From NCBI GenBank assembly GCA_041645075.1, contig JBAZQS010000005.1:1-49713 (forward strand): 49,713 nt of DNA. The letters are read 5' to 3'. The notes beneath the pieces were generated by a model. That model made no database searches. It was not told the DNA's origin and saw only the letters and a program-made list of their open reading frames with translations. This DNA comes from JBAZQS01 sp041645075 (GTDB lineage Bacteria; Patescibacteriota; Patescibacteriia; 2-01-FULL-39-33). A program made the position numbers and the translations under genes. Positions 1 to 5,833 of the stretch are shown piece after piece (the stretch's first letter is position 1; the number at the start of each line of letters is the position of its first letter).

Positions 1-267
1 GGGCCTGGATTTAGAGGCCCTGACCTTTTCACCCTGAATAATATTTTGGCTGATTAAAAGATTGTGGACGGTAGCCGTGGCTTGCGCGCCCTGGCTTAAC
101 CAATACTTTATTCTATCGGCCTTGAATGTGGCGGCTTTGGTATGGGGGTTATAGGTTCCTAAATTTTCCAAAAACTTTCCCCATGGGTCGCGGCTTTTCT
201 CGGTGATAATAAGGCGGTAAAACGCCTTTTTCTTGGTGCCTTGTCTTGAGAGTCGGATTGATAGCAT
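1..267 (-). CDS. rpsP: Ribosomal protein S16 (bS16), C-terminus cut by window edge
   Basis: Small-subunit ribosomal protein that stabilises 16S rRNA during assembly. The frame starts MLSIRLSRQGTKKKAFYRL, the universal S16 opening, followed by the family's GKFLENLGTYNP block and an ATVHNLLIS segment where S16 proteins have TVRNLL. Eighty-nine codons are visible and the reading frame is still open at base 1, so the stop lies outside. The ATG at 267 has no strong Shine-Dalgarno upstream, and the 200 bp before it contain no gene. Identification rests on sequence pattern only but is very secure. Confidence 0.95.
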   Translation of the reverse strand, partial: MLSIRLSRQGTKKKAFYRLIITEKSRDPWGKFLENLGTYNPHTKAATFKADRIKYWLSQGAQATATVHNLLISQNIIQGEKVRASKSRP

Positions 268-393
268 TGGTTTTTTAATTATTTTCGTTAGGTTTGAGCA
301 CTTAACGGTGAAATTATATTACCTTAAAAATACAGAAAGGTCAACGGTGAAAAATGAGGGGGCAGTTGTATGGGTCTTAATTCTAATTTTATA

Positions 394-428
394 AATAAAA
401 AAAGACCTTGGTGCAATAACCAAGGTCT
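394..428 (-). terminator. Rho-independent terminator of the orphan GC-rich gene
   Basis: On the minus strand a perfect 10-bp stem (AGACCTTGGT / ACCAAGGTCT) with a 6-nt loop is followed by a run of seven T. It lies about 40 bp after the stop of the gene at 470-1201 and upstream of rpsP, so it insulates the orphan gene from the ribosomal gene. Confidence 0.9.
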
Positions 429-469
429 CAAGGGTACAATTATCCAAGGCACTACAGGCGCCAAAGATC

Positions 470-1201
470 CTACTGTCCGAGCTTCTCCACCCCCAGGAGG
501 AAGAAGCCGACCGTGCCGTAGCCGACCGAGTCGTTCCAGTCGGGGCAGTAGAGCCCGTCGCCACCGAAATCGCCAGCAAAGAGACGGTTGCCGTCCGGGT
601 TCAGAGTATCCGACGCCGCATAGAGACAACTTAGTGGCACCCGTTCGCCCGTGCGCTTGAAGTGCGCCAGTATGAGGGCGAACAAGAGCTGGATCGAGCC
701 GAATGATGTGGCGTGGCTTTCGGGAAGCTCATGACGTTTCTTGAGTTCGACACGATGCGCTTCCATCTGCTTAATGGTCTTGCGCGTGCTCTCCTTCGCC
801 AATCGGGGAATCCAGAACACCAGGGAATCAGTAGTGGGGTCATCCACGAAATTCCAGCCCTGCAGATAATTGAGTTTATCGTGACAGGAACCAGCCAGTG
901 GAGCATGGGTCTTCAGGGTGAATCCCTGCTTGACCTTCCAGGTGATCGGCCCGCGGTAGTCCAAGAGAACCGCCAGCTCACGCCATGACGCGAGACGATC
1001 CGTAAATTGCGGGTACTGCTCCTGCACTTCGTTATCCGACAAAGGAATCACGAAAGTATTCTGGGTGTTCTCAATGACGAGAGCGCCGCAGAATTCCTTC
1101 AGCTTTCCCGGATTGTCAGTCAAAGCGAGCATCTCCTCGTCCGTCAGGTCGTTGAGCGCCGCCAGAAGCGCATTTGCCGTTGCCTTGTTTTCTGATTTCA
1201 T
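470..1201 (-). CDS. Conserved-looking hypothetical protein, 243 aa
   Basis: No function recognised. The start is set at ATG 1201 because GAGGTGG lies 4-5 bases upstream; an ATG ten codons earlier lacks such a site. No signal peptide or membrane helix is seen, so it is probably cytosolic. The N-terminal third is acidic and helical, the middle basic (RKTIKQMEAHRVELKKRHEL). The glycine- and aromatic-rich tail (NRLFAGDFGGDGLYCPDW, then SVGYGTVGFFLLG) looks like a compact beta domain. Base composition is clearly more GC-rich than the flanking rpsP and SMC genes, and the gene has its own consensus promoter, ~150-nt leader and terminator: a self-contained, probably strongly expressed cassette. Confidence 0.8.
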   Translation of the reverse strand: MKSENKATANALLAALNDLTDEEMLALTDNPGKLKEFCGALVIENTQNTFVIPLSDNEVQEQYPQFTDRLASWRELAVLLDYRGPITWKVKQGFTLKTHAPLAGSCHDKLNYLQGWNFVDDPTTDSLVFWIPRLAKESTRKTIKQMEAHRVELKKRHELPESHATSFGSIQLLFALILAHFKRTGERVPLSCLYAASDTLNPDGNRLFAGDFGGDGLYCPDWNDSVGYGTVGFFLLGVEKLGQ

Positions 1202-1360
1202 TTTTCCACCTCTTTGGGGTAGTGTTCTCAACCAATATAGCCAAGAAGAAGTCGGGATATTTCAATAATCCCGGCCTTCTTTCTGTATAATTTAGCTTAA
1301 TTTAAACAAAAAGAAAGCCAGGATACAAAACTTATAAAAATTTAACTAACTAATATTTAC

Positions 1361-1389
1361 ATTATACATTAAAAGTAAAATATTGTCAA
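1361..1389 (-). promoter_or_regulatory. Consensus sigma70 promoter with long leader
   Basis: On the minus strand TTGACA (1384-1389) and TATAAT (1361-1366) are separated by exactly 17 bp, an ideal housekeeping-sigma promoter. Transcription should start near 1354, leaving a ~150-nt leader before the ATG at 1201. The leader contains a hairpin at 1243-1283 (AAGAAG-GC-CGGGAT paired with ATCCCG-A-CTTCTT) without a following T run, so it is not an obvious terminator; it could stabilise the mRNA or act as an attenuator. Confidence 0.88.
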
Positions 1390-1437
1390 TACAAAACAAC
1401 ATACGGAGGAACCCCTCGACGAAGCTGAGGAACCAGG

Positions 1438-1473
1438 GATGACAAAATAATTTTGTAAAATTATTTTGTCATC
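1438..1473. repeat. Perfect 17-bp inverted repeat across the SMC stop codon
   Basis: GATGACAAAATAATTTT is followed after 2 bases by its exact reverse complement. The right arm encodes the last residues (MTK) and stop of SMC. No T run follows on either side, so it is an atypical terminator at best. Immediately to the left, 1413-1430 holds a second hairpin-like segment, CCTCGACGAAGCTGAGG. Confidence 0.75.
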
Positions 1474-4235
1474 TTCTCCGCCTCTTCCAATTTCAAACTA
1501 ATCAAACGAGAAATGCCGTCGCCTTGCATGGTCACGCCATATAATACATCGGCCTTGGCCATAATCGCGCGATTATGAGTAATAATGATAAACTGGGTTT
1601 TATGGCTAAGCTCATTAATAATATTGCTGAATTTTGAAGAATTGGCCTCGTCCAAGGCCGCGTCCACCTCATCAAATAAAATAAACGGCGAGGGGTTATT
1701 TGAGATAATGGCGCAAATTAAAGCCAAGGCCGTCATGGTTTTCTCGCCACCGGAAAGCATATTGATATTCTTAATCTTTTTTCCGGGCGGGCACGCTTCA
1801 ATATCAATACCCATATTGGCTAAAAACGATTTATCTTCAAGATGGATTCCTTCTCCCACCCCCTCTGCCGCCGCTTGAGCGTCGGCTTCTCCCCCTCGGG
1901 CAGGGGGAGAAGAATCAGGGCCAGCCCCCTCGGGCAGGGGGAGATTATCTAATTGAACTGCCTCTTCTCTTACGGCTTCGGCTTCGGTAACTTCCTTTTG
2001 CGATAAAACCAATTTCGCGCTCCCGCCTTCAAACAACTGCTTGAAATATCGGGAAAAATCTTCATTAATCCGCTTGAACTCGCTTTCAAACTGCTTTTTA
2101 ATCATCTTATCCAATGCCGCCACGATTTTTTCCAAATCCTTAATCGCTTTTTCTATATCTTCATTTTGCCGGCTTAAAAAATTATGCCGCTCCTTAACCT
2201 CGTTGTATTCTTTTTCCACTTCCGGGTCGGTACCGCCGATAAGCGCCAACTGCTTTTTTAGTTTGGTTATTTTCCATGCCAACTCTTCAATATTCACGCC
2301 TTGAAACTCCCTTTCAATCTTGGGCCGATAATCATGGCCCAAATCCTGCCTCATCGCCACAAATAAATCTTCTTTCTTGGTTTCAATTTTAACGATTTCA
2401 ATTTTTATTTCATTTAAAAAACTGATGATACTATTAAGTTGCGATTGATTATTGTGCGTTTCCTGTTGTAAAGCAAAAATTCTTTGTTTTTTCTGTTCTT
2501 CGTGTTCGTTAAAATCCTTAATTTTATCCTTGATCTGGGAAAATTCATTTTCCGCTTCTTTAATCTGTTCTTGCAGTTCGGCCTTATCTTTCTGCAAGGC
2601 CTCGGAAAACTTTTCTTTATTGGCCGGAATAATTTTATTTTTCTTTAAATCATTGTTAACTTTAACCAGGTCATTGTCAAGTCCGGCCGCCTTCACCTGC
2701 AAAGATTTTTTCTGTGAAACCGCGACTTCTAATTTAATTTTTATTTCATTGATTTCATTGACCAAAGAATCCTTGTTTTTTAAAAATTCGGAGAGCTGAT
2801 TTTGCAAAGATATCATTTCTTCTGATTGCCGCCTCTTTTCCGGCTGGGAAATTTTGTTATAGAAAACTTCCACTTCCGAGAATACCGCTTCGGCTTCTAC
2901 TTTTAATTTGGTTAAGCCGTCTAAACTATGGGTAATTTTTAATTTATAAATAAAATCTTTTTGCCGCGAATAAATGCGATTAACCGCTTGCCTGACTTCC
3001 TTTTCGGAAACGCCCAAGTCGCTTTGAAATTCTTTTTGCAACTGTAATAATCTATCTTCAAAATCTTTAAATTCACCAAGCGCCTTTTCTTGTTTTTTAT
3101 GCCGCTCCTTAAAAATATCTGCCAATCGCACTATCTGCTTATCAAGCGCGGCCATTTCATTATTAATATCTTTGATTTGTAAATCTAACTCGTCTTTCCG
3201 GTTTTCCAACCAAGTCAAATCCGGCTTGCCGATTTTTAAATATTCCACATTTAATTTGCCTTTGATTTCGGCTAACTGCTGTAATAAATTATTTCTCTTG
3301 GCCAATTGCCGATCATAAATGGATTGTAATTGGTTAAATTCTTCCACCCGGCCTCTCTCTTGGCTTAAGTCCGTCAATTGCGCTTCTGTTTCCCTGATTT
3401 TATTTTCTAATTTAATCTTCTCCTTTTCGGTCTTGATAAAATCCAGAGCGAAACCCTGATAGGCCGAGTCAAGATTGAACCATAATTTGCCATAATACTT
3501 AACCTGCGAATCTCGAAGTTCCGCCTCCACTTCCCGTCTTTTGCGCCAATGGCTTACCTGCCTGGTCAAAGACCTTAAATGCGGCTCAAGCTCCTGAACC
3601 AGCGCCCGAACCTGAACCATATTTTCCCTGGCTTTTTTTAATTTATTTACGGATTTTTCCCGTTTTATTTGATATTGCTTAACGCCCGTGGCCTCATCAA
3701 AAAAATCCTTTCTTTCCGACGACGAATAATTCACAATTCGGTCAATCATGCCTTGGCCGATAACGCTATAAGTATTTTGGCCGAAATTGGCCTTGGCCAA
3801 AAGCATAATAATATCAAACAAACGAACCTCGCCTTTGTTGAGCCGATACTCGGAACTGCCATCGCGATAAAGTTTGCGGGTGATGACTACCTCGCCGTAA
3901 TCAATGGGCGCGGATTTGTCTTCATTGTTTAAATGTAAAGAAACCTCGGCCAAACCCATTTGGGATTTTTTGGCCGAGCCGGAAAAGATGACGTCAGTGG
4001 CTTTTTTGCCGCGAAGCAACTTCAAGCTCTGCTCGCCCAAGACCCATCTCACCGCGTCAACAATATTTGACTTGCCCGAGCCATTGGGCCCGACAATAGT
4101 CGTGACGCCGCAGGCGATAGCCGAGGCCTGGCGGCCATGAACCATTGAGCAGTTTTTGCCGGGCGCCGGAAATTCCAAAACGGTTTTTTGCGCAAATGAC
4201 TTGAAGCCCTGTAATTCTATTCTTTGTAAATACAT
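1461..4235 (-). CDS. smc: SMC chromosome segregation ATPase, short and hinge-divergent
   Basis: Coiled-coil ATPase that organises and segregates the chromosome. ATG 4235 (MYLQRIELQGFKSF) is preferred over an upstream in-frame TTG. The Walker A motif GPNGSGKS lies at about residues 49-56. The signature LSGGEK and Walker B ILFDEVDAALDE lie near the C-terminus, with long coiled coils between. Two oddities: about 20 extra residues (PAPGKNCSMVHGRQASAIAC) interrupt the N-terminal strand before Walker A, and a Pro/Gly/Ala-rich insert encoded by GC-rich palindromes (about 1850-1955) sits just before the LSGGEK lobe. At 924 aa it is well below the usual ~1,150-1,200, and I cannot recognise the canonical globular hinge mid-protein. 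Function as SMC is very likely; no ScpA/ScpB gene is in the window. Confidence 0.93.
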   Translation of the reverse strand: MYLQRIELQGFKSFAQKTVLEFPAPGKNCSMVHGRQASAIACGVTTIVGPNGSGKSNIVDAVRWVLGEQSLKLLRGKKATDVIFSGSAKKSQMGLAEVSLHLNNEDKSAPIDYGEVVITRKLYRDGSSEYRLNKGEVRLFDIIMLLAKANFGQNTYSVIGQGMIDRIVNYSSSERKDFFDEATGVKQYQIKREKSVNKLKKARENMVQVRALVQELEPHLRSLTRQVSHWRKRREVEAELRDSQVKYYGKLWFNLDSAYQGFALDFIKTEKEKIKLENKIRETEAQLTDLSQERGRVEEFNQLQSIYDRQLAKRNNLLQQLAEIKGKLNVEYLKIGKPDLTWLENRKDELDLQIKDINNEMAALDKQIVRLADIFKERHKKQEKALGEFKDFEDRLLQLQKEFQSDLGVSEKEVRQAVNRIYSRQKDFIYKLKITHSLDGLTKLKVEAEAVFSEVEVFYNKISQPEKRRQSEEMISLQNQLSEFLKNKDSLVNEINEIKIKLEVAVSQKKSLQVKAAGLDNDLVKVNNDLKKNKIIPANKEKFSEALQKDKAELQEQIKEAENEFSQIKDKIKDFNEHEEQKKQRIFALQQETHNNQSQLNSIISFLNEIKIEIVKIETKKEDLFVAMRQDLGHDYRPKIEREFQGVNIEELAWKITKLKKQLALIGGTDPEVEKEYNEVKERHNFLSRQNEDIEKAIKDLEKIVAALDKMIKKQFESEFKRINEDFSRYFKQLFEGGSAKLVLSQKEVTEAEAVREEAVQLDNLPLPEGAGPDSSPPARGGEADAQAAAEGVGEGIHLEDKSFLANMGIDIEACPPGKKIKNINMLSGGEKTMTALALICAIISNNPSPFILFDEVDAALDEANSSKFSNIINELSHKTQFIIITHNRAIMAKADVLYGVTMQGDGISRLISLKLEEAEKMTK
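1850..1955. repeat. GC-rich palindromic repeat inside the SMC reading frame
   Basis: Two near-identical hairpins, CCCCCTCGGGCAGGGGG, occur 36 bp apart, preceded by a related C-rich stretch. They encode a low-complexity insert rich in Pro, Gly, Ala and Glu between the QKEVTEAEAV segment and the conserved C-terminal head. Composition and architecture resemble the CTCCCC...GGGGAG palindromes at 7109-7144, 19862-19955 and 39397-39419. Confidence 0.7.
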
Positions 4236-4240
4236 AATTA

Positions 4241-4308
4241 ACAATTTTCAATTTCTAATCCCCGATGCAAGTCGGGGACAAGCTTTCAATTTTCAATTAA
4301 ATTGAATA
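4241..4308. repeat. Intergenic hairpin flanked by TTCAATTT-type repeats
   Basis: The 190-bp gap between SMC and the phosphoesterase remnant has no gene. CCCCGA-TGCAAG-TCGGGG (4260-4277) forms a 6-bp stem. It is flanked by repeated CAATTTTCAATT-like motifs and a TTCAATT/AATTGAA inverted pair. It would lie in the SMC leader. Confidence 0.55.
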
Positions 4309-4434
4309 ATGATTATATTTTAACAAAAAATCGGGCATGCCGCCAGTTATCAACTCCGTAATTTAAAAATTAAAAAGAAGGAATTGCTTCCTTCTTGTAT
4401 CACAAAATACTTTTTGTTTAAAAAAACAGATTCA

Positions 4435-4689
4435 TTAACAACCATCATTGCCTAAACGCACGGTGCCAAAAGTGATTTCCCGCCGAGGCAGGCAAATTGT
4501 GACGAAATGCCGATTATTCCTGGCATTACCCGGATTAATAATGGTGATTTCCTCACCCTCTTCATAAAGCGGCTCATTGATTAAACCGCAAAGAACAAAA
4601 TCCACCCGATGAAACTGTTTGGAAAGTTTTCGGGCAAATTGAATGCCCTGATACTCTGACATTTGCAAAAAGTCGTGGCCTAAGTCATG
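4435..4689 (-). pseudogene. Severed C-terminal part of the tandem metallophosphoesterase
   Basis: This stretch continues the frame of the gene at 4690-5526 after a single TAA (4690-4692) and stays open for 84 codons to its own stop. It encodes a GHDF motif, a helical segment (GIQFARKLSKQFHRVDFVL) and an NPG motif (TIINPGNARNNRHF), as expected for the end of a second phosphoesterase-fold domain. The metal-binding GHTH of the family is replaced by LCGLINEP, so the domain was already catalytically degenerate. Independent translation from an internal ATG (4668) is possible, but no good ribosome-binding site is seen. Either a recent nonsense mutation or stop readthrough would explain the intact downstream frame. 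Confidence 0.7.
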
Positions 4690-5526
4690 TTACACATAAA
4701 AACGGTGGGCGCAAACATCTACTACGGGTTTTTCCAAAAGAACCGGGTGCCAATTTTCCGGAATCTCCTTGGGATTTTCCTGTTCCGGCAAAAAATAATA
4801 ATATACTTCAAATTTTGAGAACGCCGAATTGCCGATATCGCCCGGCCAGATATTACCGCAATGAATAATGGTTCTGGCGTCTCTTTGTTCAAATTCACGC
4901 GCCATCTGATGCCAAAAATATTCATCTAACTGGCTGATATTACTAGTGTCCGTAATAATGCCAACCGTGGAAGGCGTGGCCGTAATTTTCGTTTTGGGTA
5001 TCCGAGTAAAAACAACTTCGTTATTTTCCGAATCAACCAAAGCAAATTCATAGCCATCCGAGCCGTCACAAACACCGCCCGGATTCACCCAAGTCATAAG
5101 TCCGCGCTGAATCAAAAATTGCTGATGAGTGTGGCCGGTGAAAATATAGCGGACGCCATCGCAAACATCGTAAATTCCCTGAATAAAAGTGGTGAGTTTT
5201 GCCGGATCACGAAGCATATCCATGGAACGCTCATGACCGGCACAAATTTTGAATGGCCCAAGATTGACAATCCGATTTTCAATGCTGCCCGGCCTGGTAA
5301 AACGCCAATTGGCGGGCGAAAATTCAAAACGGCTGTCAAATTTTTGCTGCCTGGTCAAAACACAAACCACCGGTTTCCCGCAAAATAAGTCGCCGTTTAT
5401 GTGCCGTAGCTCAATATCACCCGCATGCACAAACAAGCCAATGCCACGACGATTTAAATCATCAATTACCGCGGATAAAACATTATCAGTGATATCATGC
5501 GTATCCGAGAGTATCCCGATTTTCAT
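4690..5526 (-). CDS. YfcE/MJ0936-type metallophosphoesterase, tandem-domain, truncated
   Basis: Predicted cytosolic phosphodiesterase of the calcineurin-like fold. Domain 1 (about residues 1-175) shows SDTHD at the N-terminus, HAGDI, AGHE, GHTHQQ and NPGG, but the usual GNCD/GNHD metal-ligand loop is replaced (VLTRQQKFD), so activity is uncertain. Domain 2 begins at about 190 (VGIITDTSN) and repeats the fold with degenerate motifs (HCGNI for HAGDI). It stops after RFYV, where a TAA interrupts a frame that continues to 4435. The start ATG 5526 has GGAGGT 7 bases upstream, one of the clearer ribosome-binding sites here. The phosphoesterase assignment is good; the substrate is unknown. Confidence 0.85.
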   Translation of the reverse strand: MKIGILSDTHDITDNVLSAVIDDLNRRGIGLFVHAGDIELRHINGDLFCGKPVVCVLTRQQKFDSRFEFSPANWRFTRPGSIENRIVNLGPFKICAGHERSMDMLRDPAKLTTFIQGIYDVCDGVRYIFTGHTHQQFLIQRGLMTWVNPGGVCDGSDGYEFALVDSENNEVVFTRIPKTKITATPSTVGIITDTSNISQLDEYFWHQMAREFEQRDARTIIHCGNIWPGDIGNSAFSKFEVYYYFLPEQENPKEIPENWHPVLLEKPVVDVCAHRFYV

Positions 5527-5556
5527 GGTTTTTTACCTCCATGTTTGGATTAAATT

Positions 5557-5734
5557 GAGATGGTTACAAAACTATTTTATCTATAAATTTAGGACTTTTT
5601 GAGCGAGACCAGGAGGGCCAGCAAAATGACTTGAGGCATAGCGGGGCTATGGTGAAAGTCATTTTGCGCCAGCCCGACGAAGTCGCAGCCAAAAAGGACA
5701 AATTTAGAGAAAATATAGTTTTGTAACCATCTTA
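5557..5734 (-). repeat. Copy 1 of ~175-bp structured inverted-repeat element
   Basis: Ends are GAGATGGTTACAAAACTAT and its reverse complement. Between them both arms pair almost throughout, leaving conserved unpaired motifs. Read on the minus strand it contains CGACTTCGTCGGGC, the asymmetric loops TCAC and CCTC around a CATAGC/GCTATG stem, and GCCC-TCCT-GGTCTCGC. The same layout recurs at 49390-49563 with compensatory changes in the stems. It encodes no protein and fills most of the 307-bp gap upstream of polA. Confidence 0.88.
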
Positions 5735-5798
5735 TTGCAATGGAATTTTTGTTAATGAACCATCTAAAAGATACCACCAAAAGACCGGTTTGTCAAAA

Positions 5799-5827
5799 TG
5801 TAATAATATGGGCTAAACTGTTATAAT
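5799..5827 (+). promoter_or_regulatory. Candidate polA promoter giving a leaderless mRNA
   Basis: TATAAT at 5822-5827 lies only six bases before the polA ATG, with a weak -35 (TGTAAT, 5799-5804) at 17 bp. If used, the transcript would begin at or next to the start codon. No Shine-Dalgarno is present, which fits leaderless initiation. Confidence 0.45.
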
Positions 5828-5833
5828 AATTGT

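Noticed and set aside
324..660. Open frames overlapping the start of the orphan gene cassette on both strands
   Set aside because: Shadows of the GC-rich 470-1201 gene and its terminator, with arginine/serine-rich composition and no start signals.
4690..4692. Alternative genetic code explaining the in-frame stop
   Set aside because: The codon is TAA, and TAA, TAG and TGA all end other genes here; code 25 reassigns only TGA.
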